Position numbers and translations under genes: made by a program. From Fragilaria crotonensis (taxonomy: Eukaryota; Bacillariophyta; Fragilariophyceae; Fragilariales; Fragilariaceae), in contig JAKSYS010000019.1 in the NCBI GenBank assembly GCA_022925895.1, forward strand, positions 62,001 to 126,000: 64,000 bases of DNA. The letters run 5' to 3'. The notes below the pieces were generated by a model that made no database searches, was not told the DNA's origin, and was given only the letters and a program-made list of their open reading frames with translations. Positions 1 through 11,500 of this stretch are shown here, in pieces (within the stretch, counting starts at the first letter, position 1; each line of letters begins with the position of its first letter).

Positions 1-53
1 AACAAATCCGCCGAACAACCACACCACTCTACAGCGGGGTACCCAACATCACC

Positions 54-854
54 ATGTCAGAGACTGCGTCGTTCGTCGACCCTGTCTTCCTTGCAAGATT
101 CGGCCTTTCTCGAATGAATGTGTTCGATTACTTCCTTCATCCTCTGAATCCCTTTCGATCAAACGTGAACACATCGAATGAAGTTCTCGCCATGCAAGGA
201 ACGTCAATCGGCACATTGATGCAGTTTGGTATAAATGGCAGCATGCCTTTGTCACCTCAGGCTGCGGAAGAAGAATATTCCATGGCTCTCACTCGATTGA
301 CTGGTGAGCAATACGAGCTACTACCGCCTGCCTCTCCCGAAGGGTACGCAGTTCCTTCACCCCTCTACACACTTCGTCATGTGCTCCGAGCGAACCCCAC
401 CACCACTAAAATCTTGGGTATTTACTACATTCTGGAAGGCGTAATTTACAAGTCTCCAACTGTGAGAGGATTAATGAAGGCTAATGTTGCGAGGACGTTA
501 CATGGACTCTCGGATGCGTGCATGGCGCTCAGTCAGTGCGCTCGGTATTTGCCGTCGACTGGGTACATTTGGGTGTTCGAAGAAGGAGAAAATTCTGAAG
601 ATCCAGGGGCATTACTCCAGTTAGCAAAGCGACGGAAACGCCGTAAGATTCTTGATAATAGACGACCCGGAGAAAGAACAGATGCGGAGGAGGAAGGCAT
701 TCGAGCATCCGAAGCTATTGATCGAATCCTAGTTCGACTTGCCAAGAGCCCTCTTATTGTTAATACCAAGTCCAAGTCGTCACGGAATGTAGATGAGTTG
801 GCAGCAGACAAGAAGGTTCCGAAGTCTGCAAAGAAACAAGGTTCAGACGAATAA
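54..854 (+). CDS. MED6: Mediator complex subunit 6
   Basis: MED6 is a head-module subunit of Mediator, the nuclear complex linking transcription factors to RNA polymerase II. The 266-residue product, close to the usual 220-250, opens with a region like the family's conserved start (NVFDYFLHPLNPF near residue 22, then NEVLAMQG). The core follows: a YTLRHVLR segment, then ILGIYYILEGVIYKSP near residues 120-137, where the family has a similar 'YYII.GV.Y..P' block. The LHGLSDA and STGYIWVFEE blocks correspond to the family's later conserved helix and tryptophan motif. The C-terminal 80 residues are charged and low in complexity. The ATG at 54 is the first in frame and follows an ACC context. No intron is needed. 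Family assignment is firm by motif order. Confidence 0.9.
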   Translation: MSETASFVDPVFLARFGLSRMNVFDYFLHPLNPFRSNVNTSNEVLAMQGTSIGTLMQFGINGSMPLSPQAAEEEYSMALTRLTGEQYELLPPASPEGYAVPSPLYTLRHVLRANPTTTKILGIYYILEGVIYKSPTVRGLMKANVARTLHGLSDACMALSQCARYLPSTGYIWVFEEGENSEDPGALLQLAKRRKRRKILDNRRPGERTDAEEEGIRASEAIDRILVRLAKSPLIVNTKSKSSRNVDELAADKKVPKSAKKQGSDE

Positions 855-1473
855 GGGCGAACAACTCGGAAATCACGTATCCTTTATCGCTGCGACCTCC
901 AAACAATGCTGCAACCATCGGCCGTTGGATCAACGGTAGTTTAGCCTCATCAATGTTCGGAGTCGAAGACTGGGTGGATGGACCTGCTGGGGGGAGACGG
1001 GCCTGCCTCCATGGAGCTGTACTCCCCAGGACAAGTAAATTCATACCTAAGATTCCGACACAACCGCAGCGGTACAAGGACGCTTTTTTCTACTGTACCT
1101 ACTACGGCCCTTACTGTAAGTCCTGTACTGTATGACATGCCAGTATTAGTGGCGCTGCGCGCGAGTTCTGCGCGTTATTCCCAACAGGACAGGTTCGGTG
1201 CGTTGGCGTGTACTGGTACATAGCACGACCCAGTGGTCGACTGTGGGGCCGCATCCGGGGCATCGGCCTCCACAAAAAATTGACGATGGACACTTGCTTC
1301 TCAGCACATCGAAGTCACAGCGACCGACAAACAAAACCGACGAATAATTGAAGGCAAGAGGCTGATCTAACCAGTTCATTCGATTAGCAATACCTTCATA
1401 GAAAGATCCGAGTCAATCCTCAAAGGAATCGCTGCACCCGTCATCGTTGTGGAACTTCCGTTGCTGACTCACC
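855..1473. other. Intergenic spacer, no gene seen
   Basis: About 620 bases lie between MED6 and the EF-G2 gene, both on the plus strand. Open frames here are short and show no recognisable protein. It must hold the MED6 3' end and the EF-G2 promoter, but I see no clear TATA box or other named element. Confidence 0.5.
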
Positions 1474-4143
1474 ATGATTCGAATCTTGGTAACACAGCGT
1501 TCGTCCTTGACACGAAACAGCCTCTTCCCCAAAACTGTTCGAGTCTTCTTGTCTCGTTTCAAATCGTCCATGCCTGTCACAGACGACGACGACTCGGACG
1601 CCTATTCCAACTCTGAGATTCGACGATTAATACACTTGCGCAATGTCGGCATCTTGGCTCATGTCGATGCCGGCAAGACGACCGTCACGGAACGCATGCT
1701 GGCATTAGCGGGTGTTGTGAGACGCCCCGGGACGGTTGACGAGGGGAATACCGTCACTGATTATTTGCCCGCCGAACGTGAGCGAGGCATAACCATTCAG
1801 TCGGCAGCAATATCTTTTGAGTGGGGCTGGCACAACCACTACACAGGGGATGATTTTGAAGCGAACGACAAGGTACAAGTTCATCTTATTGATACGCCAG
1901 GTCACGTTGATTTTTCGGTGGAAGTCAATCGATCAGTTGCTGTTTTGGATGGAGCCGTGCTTGTGGTTGATGCCGTTGCTGGTGTTCAGGCCCAGACGGA
2001 GACTGTGTGGCGAGCGATGACACGTCCCTCAATCAACAACCACGCGACGCAAAGCTTGCCGTTATTAGATCATTTTCATGAGCCTTTACCATGTCTCGCG
2101 CTTATTAACAAGATGGATAAGGAAGGTCGCCACTTCGGCAACGCAATCATGACTTTGAAACAAAAGCTTCCTGGGGCGAACCCGATAGCAGTGCAAATGC
2201 CTCTTTTCCGAGACATGGGCAGCAAAGGTTCCATCAGTCCTCTCGTTGACTCCAATATTTATGCTGTACCTGCCAAACTTTGTGGCAGTCACGATGACGG
2301 TCTTGCAGGTGACTTTGTTGGCATAGTCGATCTGGTCCATATGCGAGCAATACTTTACCCTGAGTCCAACAGTAGTGCCGTAGAGGACAATATCCCAACC
2401 GTGATTCCACTCTTGGATCCAGATACGCGTGAACCTCTGGATCAGTTATGTCCTGTGACTAAAGCTGCATTAACAGCCCGCGCTGACTTGATTACCGCGC
2501 TTGCCGACGTTGATGAAGCCATGGAAGAATACTTCTTGCTGGAGGAGGAACCGACGAATGCTGAAGTCCGAGCGGCCCTCCGCCGAGCGACTCTGGGGCG
2601 ACGGGCCCTTCCTGTCATGGCTGGTGCGGCGTTGAAGGGGAGAGGAATCGAACCGTTGTTGGATTCCATTGCCGACCTCTTGCCTTCTCCTCTTGATCGC
2701 CTTCCTCCTGCCCTGATTGAGCTTGATGACTCCGGATGGTCGCCCAAGAAGAACAAGGGCAGAGCCAAAGATAAATGCAATGACGTCGACAACCACAAGG
2801 TGCGACTTGGTCATCCCCTTTACCCAACGTTGTTAGCCCTAGCTTTTAAGGTGGTTCACATGAAGGGTCGCGGTGGAAGTGGAGACGGACGTGTTGTTTT
2901 TGCCCGAGTATACTCAGGTCAGATTCAAGACCGCGATCAGCTGCAAATCATTTCTCCACCGGCACCTGGTGAAACAGCCGAAAAACCCCGTACAGAAAGA
3001 GTTGGTGGTATGCTGGAGCTTGCAGGTGGCCGATTCGACAACCTTGACGACGGGTTATGCAAGAGCGGTGATGTTTGTGCCCTGGTTGGACTCCGAACTG
3101 TGGTAACAGGCGACACAATTATCATCCAACCCAAAAATAAGAATGGCGTCCCTACTGGAGCAGTTTGCCTGGCTGGCGTATCTTCGCCTAAGCCGGTTCT
3201 GACGGTTCGAGTCGAGGCCGAATCGTCACAGCAACAACGACGCTTATCAGAGGCGCTCTCTCTACTTGTCGTTGAAGATCCAAGTCTCGTCGTCCAGGAA
3301 AGCGATTCAGCGACGCTCATCTCTGGCCTAGGTGAATTGCATATTGAGGTCATATTGGATCGCTTGTCTCGTGAGTTTGGACTCGAAGTTACGACAGGAA
3401 AACCGGCGGTGGCCTATCGAGAGTCCTTGACTCAATCGTTGGACACAGGAGGATTTTTGAGTTACGATCGAACGATTGGCAACACTCGTCTTCAGGCTGG
3501 TCTACACTTGGTCTTGACGCCCAGACAAGCCTGCTTGTCGACAGATTCTGCCTGTGCTGTAATATCCGAACCAACAATCTCACTTGGGCCAGAGGCCCGT
3601 GAGTTCTTGGGTCTCGAACAAGACATGGATGAAGAGGACATTCTCTTTTATTGCGATTTGGCCAGGACTCTTGTTCTTGGCTGCCAAGGCGCGTTGCGAC
3701 GAGGTCCAATTGGCTCCTACGCATTAGCCAATGTTGACTGTCACGTGGTGAATATCAACGCTGAGGGCGGCCTTCCTGCTGTTCAGGCCACTCCAGGAGC
3801 TCTACGCGCTGCTGCTGCACATGCCATTTGGGAAACACTGGTGAAGAATAAGGACTGTTGTGTATTGATGGAACCTTCCATGAGTGTTGAAGTCATTGTT
3901 CCAAATGAGATGGTGGGCACAGTCTTGTCCGATTTGACTGGGAGACGAGGAACTGTCGCAGATGTGATCATTGGAAGTGGTGATGCAATTCAAGCCAAAG
4001 CACTTGTACGAGGTGAGGTCCCTCTCGTCGAAATTTTGGGGTATGCTAATTCTCTCAGAAGCATCACTGGAGGGGAAGGTTCGTTTACTGCTGAATACAA
4101 GGGTCACTCTCCCTGTGACAAACCTTTATCAGATAGAGGATAG
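1474..4143 (+). CDS. GFM2: Mitochondrial ribosome-recycling GTPase EF-G2
   Basis: This is a translational GTPase of the EF-G family, best matched to mitochondrial EF-G2 (GFM2/MEF2), which with ribosome recycling factor splits mitochondrial ribosomes after termination. Visible GTPase motifs are the P-loop AHVDAGKTT (residues 62-70), ERGITIQSA (switch I side), DTPGHVDFS (G3) and NKMDK (G4, near residue 212). Domain II, the EF-G III/IV domains (GLGELHIEVILDRL, then PVAYRES-like) and the C-terminal domain (PNEMVGTVLSDLTGRRG) follow in order. At 889 residues it is longer than the usual 750-800 because of inserts in the G domain and domain II. The first 34 residues are rich in Arg, Ser and Thr with almost no acidic residues, as in a mitochondrial presequence. 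EF-G1 is the main alternative; the EF-G2 call is moderately confident. Confidence 0.85.
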   Translation: MIRILVTQRSSLTRNSLFPKTVRVFLSRFKSSMPVTDDDDSDAYSNSEIRRLIHLRNVGILAHVDAGKTTVTERMLALAGVVRRPGTVDEGNTVTDYLPAERERGITIQSAAISFEWGWHNHYTGDDFEANDKVQVHLIDTPGHVDFSVEVNRSVAVLDGAVLVVDAVAGVQAQTETVWRAMTRPSINNHATQSLPLLDHFHEPLPCLALINKMDKEGRHFGNAIMTLKQKLPGANPIAVQMPLFRDMGSKGSISPLVDSNIYAVPAKLCGSHDDGLAGDFVGIVDLVHMRAILYPESNSSAVEDNIPTVIPLLDPDTREPLDQLCPVTKAALTARADLITALADVDEAMEEYFLLEEEPTNAEVRAALRRATLGRRALPVMAGAALKGRGIEPLLDSIADLLPSPLDRLPPALIELDDSGWSPKKNKGRAKDKCNDVDNHKVRLGHPLYPTLLALAFKVVHMKGRGGSGDGRVVFARVYSGQIQDRDQLQIISPPAPGETAEKPRTERVGGMLELAGGRFDNLDDGLCKSGDVCALVGLRTVVTGDTIIIQPKNKNGVPTGAVCLAGVSSPKPVLTVRVEAESSQQQRRLSEALSLLVVEDPSLVVQESDSATLISGLGELHIEVILDRLSREFGLEVTTGKPAVAYRESLTQSLDTGGFLSYDRTIGNTRLQAGLHLVLTPRQACLSTDSACAVISEPTISLGPEAREFLGLEQDMDEEDILFYCDLARTLVLGCQGALRRGPIGSYALANVDCHVVNINAEGGLPAVQATPGALRAAAAHAIWETLVKNKDCCVLMEPSMSVEVIVPNEMVGTVLSDLTGRRGTVADVIIGSGDAIQAKALVRGEVPLVEILGYANSLRSITGGEGSFTAEYKGHSPCDKPLSDRG

Positions 4144-4287
4144 CAACGTCGTCTACCAGATTAATGAAACATGACAGCCTTAGTTTTACCCTGCAACATC
4201 TGCTGGCATGAGTCGGGCGTTGCGGCAGCACATTGAACTTAGACTTGTATTGGGTATTAAGTTTTTACATGCAACTTCGGGAAATAT

Positions 4288-4854
4288 CTATCTCGTTGGG
4301 ATGGGTTGATCTTTCAACAGCTGTCGAGCCTTGCGTTCAGCCATTGCCGCACCGCGGTGTATGATTGCTTCTTTGTCGAGTCCTGCCATCCATTGTGGCG
4401 GGTCTGCAGCAAAAAGTGCGCATGATACAAAAATTGGAAAGCCTAGCTGTTGACTCAATCTCCCCGCCATTTGCCATCCCAAGATTTGATCCTCACTATC
4501 GCCGCCCAAAAGTTGAGAGCACGACGCTTCTCCGCTGCCCGAACCCTTGTACTGCGTTCTGGGAAATCCAACAACCAAAGATCCCATGGAGGGAATTCCC
4601 CGACCCTCGATTCCTGCAGAACCACCCCTGCTATCGACGTGTCCCCATCCAAGCCATATCATAGCAGCATTCTTAAGCACTAGGATCGAACCCACAATGC
4701 CCGCATCGTCCATTAAATGAAGGATTGGTTCCGGAAGGTTTGCGTCGTGTCCGACGCTTTGAGGTAACGCGACACCAAACGTCAATTGATAAATGTTGCT
4801 GCTGGGTCCAAGCTCTTTGGAGAGATTACTCACTTCTTCGGCTGAAGAACTCAT
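4288..4854 (-). CDS. PSMG4: Proteasome assembly chaperone 4-like protein
   Basis: A PSMG4/PAC4-like protein, which with PAC3 helps build the alpha ring of the 20S proteasome in the cytosol and nucleus. The 188-residue product has the family's core order: a strand-rich stretch ending in NAAMIWLGWG (like the 'lFLWVG' strand of PAC4), then MGSLVVGFPRT, then SCSQLLGGDSEDQILGWQMAGRL matching the 'S.L.GD..D....LA.RLA' helix, then QLGFPIFVSCAL like the 'K..FVSYNL' strand. The human protein is 123 residues, so this one has extra N-terminal residues and a glycine-rich insert. I chose the ATG at 4854 because the frame upstream offers only a TTG. It converges with the EF-G2 gene, 144 bases away. The family is divergent, so confidence is moderate. 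Confidence 0.65.
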   Translation of the reverse strand: MSSSAEEVSNLSKELGPSSNIYQLTFGVALPQSVGHDANLPEPILHLMDDAGIVGSILVLKNAAMIWLGWGHVDSRGGSAGIEGRGIPSMGSLVVGFPRTQYKGSGSGEASCSQLLGGDSEDQILGWQMAGRLSQQLGFPIFVSCALFAADPPQWMAGLDKEAIIHRGAAMAERKARQLLKDQPIPTR

Positions 4855-5540
4855 AGCATTGGTCAAATGGAGTTGTCGAGAGGTTGAACACTGTCAATCC
4901 GCTTGACCCGTTAATTATGATGGCATCGTTGTAGGAGGTCGGAGGTAATGAGCGCATCTCGTCGTCAGGTTCTTTCGGGATCCGCCCGACGTCCGCCGTG
5001 GGATCTGTTTAACTGAATACAGTACAGTACAAGTACCGACGAGCTAGTAGCAACGAAGCAAACATACCGGTACAAAGAGAAATTGGTACTCCGTACAAGT
5101 ACGCTGCACTCCGAATGCACTACAATTGTACATACTCCCTACTCCCTACAGTACATACTCCGCAGTCCGGAGTCCGGAGTACTGTACTTGTACTGTAGTA
5201 CATGTACAACTGTAATAATGTTGTTCCATACTGTACAAGTTACAAGTACAGGTGTAGAGTCGATTGTTTCAATCTATGTCATACAACCAAAAATTCTTCA
5301 GAATGATGACATTTTATGTATTTTTATAGAGAGGCAATATTTTTTTGCACACACAGATAACAGATTACTCGAGTACATACACACGCTCAATATACAAATG
5401 AAAAGAGGCGATAAAAACAGTTCGCCGCAGTTCACAAATCAACGTGAGACTGGACTGCAAGTACTGTGCATCTCACTTCCCATTCAACAAACCCCCGGCC
5501 TTACACACTTCTTTCTTTGCCATCCGTCCAGAAGTTAAGT
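4855..5540. other. GTAC-rich divergent intergenic region
   Basis: This spacer separates the starts of the PSMG4-like gene and the giant TPR gene, so it holds both promoters. From about 5020 to 5250 it is packed with GTAC palindromes and short variants such as AGTACTGTAC and TCCGGAGT; five GTACs fall in 5161-5220 alone. No coding frame here looks real. Confidence 0.6.
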
Positions 5541-8500
5541 ATGTTCTTGTTTAGTTCACGAAGACAGGATGTTGATAAGCACGCGAGTAAGAAAGAAAAT
5601 GAGGACGATGAAGCGTCAAAGCGGGGTGATGTCGAGGACAAACGTGGCACCAAGAAAGACGCGAAGACCGAGCAAATACGAATAAGCGTGCCTGTAACGG
5701 ATCAAACACAATTGCACTTGGCTAATGAGGATTCAGAGGAGACTGAAAGCGACGCTGAGCTCGCTATCAATGAGTCATCCAATGCCTTGCACAGGTCATT
5801 TGATTCATCAGAAACGAACAAACTCGAACTCGCCCAGCACATGGATACAATCAGAAGCCTGTTGTCTGATGGACCTGTTGAAGAGCAGAAGTCGGATTCA
5901 CCAGGTATTCCGTCAGATACGCATGCCTTACCGAAAGAACGGCAACCGGAGGAGATTCGAGTTTTGCTGCCTGGGAATGTTGACGGAATTGACGATTGTA
6001 CACTTTCTCCCACAAGCATGCAGGTGGGAAATGGGGAATCAGAGATGCCAGACGCTTTCGAGATTGAGGTTCCCACGAAATCCGTTGGCCCGTTGGAGCC
6101 CATGAACAAGCAGCGAGTCGGGGACTCTCCGAACGAACAAGCGAGTGCAAGCGAAATTGATAGCCTTCTAACCGACAACGAGCATAACCTTGATACTATC
6201 TGTCTGTTGAAGGTGGAGAAAACGAGTGCGTCCCTTTCTCCAAATGACGAAGGAAAAAATCATGTGGGCGAAGAACCTGGCGCAGATTCAGCTTTTGTGA
6301 CGCGGAATGGAGGTAACGTATGGACCTTTCGTAGAGGCGTCGAGCAAATAGGAGGTCGAGAGACCTATCTAGAATCATTGATCGATACCTATCCCATGGA
6401 AGGAGACACTTTGGATGCTGTGGCCGAGGCTCCCCCAATGAAGGAAAAGACATCAATTTTGGATGCCATCGAAAAGATTGAGTCGAAGAAAATAAACGAC
6501 GTTGACGGGAGCAACTCCCTTGCTGGTGTTGAAGCAAACGGGCAGAAGGAGCATAAAGCCCAGCAGGAGGATTCCTTTCTCGTTAATGATGAATTGCTTG
6601 CAAAAACCTTGTCCATATATGAACAAATTTCCAAGGAAGACGAATTGCTGCTAGAGTCTTTCCGAGCAACTGAGCAACCATCAGGGGCAGGCCAAGACGA
6701 TCTGCAAACTGTCACTGCCGTCGATTCCGAACCTGCATCCGTCGCACACTTGAAGAAGATTAGGCTTCAGGCACCGCGAGAAATTTCGCAAGAAAGCCAA
6801 TCCCTGTTTGACATTCTGAACAGGGATTTTGCGTCCGTAACTCCTCGTGTTACAGTCAGCATTGCGGGACTGAGCAGGCCACTATGTTCCGACGATGTTA
6901 AATTGTGCTTTGTTGCCTTCGTTGATTGTTTTTCCCCGCCACTTAAGAGTCACTTCGCCACAGAGTACAACTACACTGGAGATGATTTCGGTGCGAGAAG
7001 GGGAAGGCAACGGTCCTCTGATGACTTATCTATGAGTAGCAGCAAAAGTGGAAAGAGCACAGTCGCAAGCGACCACGAGATTGATCCCCATCCGGAGCGA
7101 TTTTCTCGTCCTCGTGTACCGAATCATATTGTTATGGCGCTCTGGACAGACGTGATCCGCTGTCGATTCCTCGATCGAGCAGACATTACGCAACCTCTCG
7201 CAAAGAAGATAGAAACTGCTCGGGGCGAAGCTTTCGCTTCTGCGCTGGCGTTTATCCGAGATACTCTCGTCTTGTTAGGTGTGCTGGACGTGCGAAAGAT
7301 GACAAAAAGGTTTCAGAGCAATAAAGATGAAGAGATTCTAAGTATGGAGGAGACCTATTTCGTCGAAGCATCTCGTGGTCGAAAGCAAGCATTCGAGGAA
7401 GTTATATCAATTCACCAAGATATTCATCAGGAATACGGCGAGTATTTGTCGAAGTCTACTTCCAATGAGAACTACTTCAGCATCTTAGCGAAGCACGAGA
7501 AAAGGTGGAACTGTGTCATTGTTGACGCGAGCTCTCAATATGTTCACAACGATGCAGCGGTCGCCTTCGCGGTGCAGTTGTTGCCTTGGAATACCATAAG
7601 GGCGAACCGATTCCGTGACGCTGCATCATTGCTCACAGATAAGAAGTTCCTGAGTAGGAGGTTGCAAGCTCTTGGCGTTTTGGAAGGAACTACGGCTCAC
7701 GTGACCGATGCCGAAGAATTGGTGTTGCGGCACTTCGAAAAACGGAATACGATCCTTTGTTTCGAAGGAATTGATCCCGACCAAACTATGCTAGACTCAT
7801 ATGATCGGACTAGAAAAGCTATATGTCGACAAATTGAGGAACTTGGTCACGCCGAAGACGATATTGCGTCGGACCTGCCCCACCACCGACGATTGAAAAT
7901 TACGCACATCGAGACTGGGAAGTCTCTACACCTCATGGGCGTGTCCCTTGGGGCACAAGGGTTCCTTGAGCAAGAACTGGATTATTGTAAACAGGCGCTC
8001 AAATTGAAAACGATGGCAGCATTCGGACCCACAGTCACCATCGCTGACACGCTTCATTGTGTGGGGTACTCTTTGGATAGCGCTGGCATGTACCTCGAGG
8101 CAATGGAATTTTACAATCAAGCCCTGGCAATCAGACGAGACCTTCTTGGCGATGACGACCTTAGGGTGGCTGAAACGCTCCACAACAAAGGAGCGATTTT
8201 GTGTGAGAATGGAGAGTGCGACGACGCATTTTTGTGCCTCGAGGAGGCTCTTCGAATACGCATTGGCCACTATGGAGAACACCATGAAAGCTGTGCTGAC
8301 ACTCAGCAGTGGATTGGAAACGTGTTGCGAGAGTGGGGAAGACACGACGAAGGCCTCCAGTATTTCCAGACCGCTCTGAAGACGAAGAAGGTAATTCTTG
8401 GACCAGATCACGAGGAAGTTGCAAATACACTTCAAAACATGGCGGTAGTTCTCGATGACATGGGAAGGTACAGACTGTCGCTGGAGTGCTATAACGAGGC

Positions 8501-11500
8501 CCTCCGAATTTATTCTTTGCAGTATGGAAAGGAACACATTCGCGTTGCAGACACACTTCAGCGTATCGCCACGGATTTTTCCATCTTAGAGGAACCTGAG
8601 CAAGCGCTCGATCACTTCAGGCAGGCGATAACGCTACGAGAGAAGCTTCTGGGAGATGAGAAGTGTCAACTAAGCGATGCTAAGTTCATTGTGAGATCTC
8701 TGATCTATTCAGACGACTTTGACGTCGACGAAGCATTAGCAAGTTTCGGAGACTTAATCGAATGCTACGAGGAGTCGCTTGAGCTCGTGAAAAAGCTACA
8801 TAGTGGAGACCACGAGACGCTGAGCAGGATTCTGCACCGACTGGGAGATCTTTGCTTCGAGATTCATGAGTACGACCAAGCGATTGAAAGGTTGGAGGAA
8901 GCCCTTAAATCTGAGCACGTCATTGCAGTTGAGAAGCAAGTAAATGAAGAGAATGTTTGCAGTATGCTCCACAAAAGGGAGTGGTTCATCTTTACAAGAA
9001 AGAATACCATCAAGCGAAACACTGTTTTGAAAGCGTTGTGTACCGTCAAAGGAAGTCAAGGACTACTGACCTTGAAGGAGAAGCAACTGCCCTCTATTGT
9101 CTTGGGGTTGCGTTTGATAGTCTCGGAGCCCACAAACTCTCACTTTCTGCGTTCACAGAGGCGCTGAATGCTTGGAAAGAGGAAAACGGCGTGAGCGATG
9201 TTCGCTGCGGTTATTGTCTGTATTGGCTTGGGAATGAGGAATTCAACGCCAATCGTTTCGATGAGGCAATTGTCTGGTGTCGAGGAGCCCTTCGCACATT
9301 CAAGGAGAACAAGACCGACGTCGACTTCGCGATAGTCGCCAAGACCTTGAACCTCTTGGGACGGACACACGAAGAACTGAAGGATAATCAGTCAGCTCTG
9401 CGGTGCTACGGCGAGGGGATCCGATTGGTTCGTTGGAAATTAGGAGAAAATCACGAGTTTGTCATTGATTTGCTATGCAGATCAGGAAACATTAAGGAAG
9501 CTCTTGGCCTGCCCGACGAGGCGATCGGTCTTTATGAAGATGCAGTTAATGTTATGAAGAGCAGCGATCGTGAAGATGTGCAACTATGCAGCACTATTCA
9601 AACGCTCGCCCTACTCTTTCAAGCACAAATGGATTACGATCGAGCAAAAGATCTTTTGTCTGAATCGTATCGTATGTATGAGTTTGTCGTGGGCCAAGAC
9701 GATTTGAGATCAGCCGGAGCCGTACTGAAATTAGGACGTGTCTTGGACTTACAAGGTTCGCACGAGGCAGCAATGCAGTGCTACAGAGAAACCCTTCGCG
9801 TCCAAAGGAACCACCTATCTCCAGAACACGAAGACGTAGCGGAAACACTTTATCGGATGGGGGCTAACCTGTCGCTCTCTAATCGATATGAAGAATCCAT
9901 CAAATGTTTCCAACAGGCATTGAGCCTGCAACGCAACGCTCACGGCGACAACCATTTACTGGTGGCAAGAACACTTAACAAACTTGCAGCATCTTATAAG
10001 GCAATTGGATCTTTCGACAAAAGCATTGTCTGTTTCAAAGAGTCCATGAGAGTTTTCACGACCGACGGCGAGAGCAGCGTGCACAAGATTGCAGAAATAT
10101 CCTTCGAAATGGCAGAGTGTCACGAAGCCAATGACAACTACCAAGCAGCAATATTCAAATATAATGACGCCTTGACGATTTGGAGGGATTTCGACAATCA
10201 TGACTCGCGACTAGCGATTGTGCTTCGAAAACTTGGTTTGGTTCATTTGAAAGCTAACAATAACGAAGATGCAGTGGATTATCTGTCCGAGGCGCTCGAT
10301 ATCCTCGAAGAAGGTGACGATCAAGGGAGCAATATGAGTCTTATACCATCAACCATGGCCGGGCTTGCGAAGAGCTTCTCGAATGTTGGCTCGTTTGATT
10401 CGGCCATTGCCTTTATCAGAAACATGTTGACCTCCTGAGATCAGACCCCTCTTCGAGCGATGTGGTCTCGGACTCGCTTTTTGCCATGGGGACAATCTAC
10501 GCTCGCCTCAGCAATTTGGATGACGCCGTTTCTCATTTCAGAGAGTGCTTGTTGGTTCGAAAGACCAATTTTGGTGGCAATGACGAACGAGTTGCACGCG
10601 TCTTGATTAATATGGGAGTGGTTTTTGAGAAACAGGAGGACTTGGTGTCTGCCAAAGACTGTTTTACTGAAGCAGTGCGGATCTACAAGATTAACGGCAA
10701 CGAACGAGATGCTAGTACAGGTCTCGAAGACCTCGGGCGAACGCTGGTAAAGCAAGGTGCCCTTGACTCTGCGATAGAGTGCTACTGTGAAGCAATTCAG
10801 ATCAGCAAGAAAGTGGTTGGATCAAACGATCCGCAGGTGGCTTCCCTGCACTACAACTGTGGTACTGCGTTGTATGACAAAGGTGATTTTGACAGAGCGC
10901 TCGCATCATTCCGACAGTCAGCGAAAATTCGTACGAAGTTGTCTTCGACAAGCAGGGAAAATGCAGAATCGTTGTGTATGGTGGGTCAAACACTTGTGAA
11001 ACTGGGCGAGTTTGAGGAAGCCATTGATGCCCTGAACGAAGCATTGGGGTCTCTCCTCCTGATAAAGGGACCGGATAGTCTGGATGTTGGCAACTGTCAC
11101 CACGCCCTCGGGCTCGCATTCAGCGCGAAAGGCGATCATAAGGATGCTGTTGCTCACTATCTTGACGCTATCCCACCAAGACAACGATACTTTGGAGTTG
11201 ATTCTCCGGAAGTTGCTGCAACACACTTTGAGCTTGGCGAAGAGTATTCATGCCTCGGCGAATGGGACTCTGCTGCTGAATATGCCGTCAACGCTCTGCG
11301 AATCCGCAAGATCGCAATGGAGACAGAAACTCTTGAGTACGCAGAAAGCGTCAGTCAGCTTGGTGATATCCAGCTCGCACTGCAAAAGTATTCAGACGCA
11401 CTCAACTGTTTCGTAGAAGCCCTCAAGATTTTCAGCGTGGTGGAGGGTCGAGGACACGTGACTGTCGCGCGGTGTCTTGAAAAAATTGGCTCTATCTACA

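Noticed and set aside
8940-8962. A 23-base GT...AG intron in the TPR gene
   Set aside because: Removal restores frame but the length is implausible for a spliceosomal intron here, and the resulting TPR is less regular than with a one-base indel.
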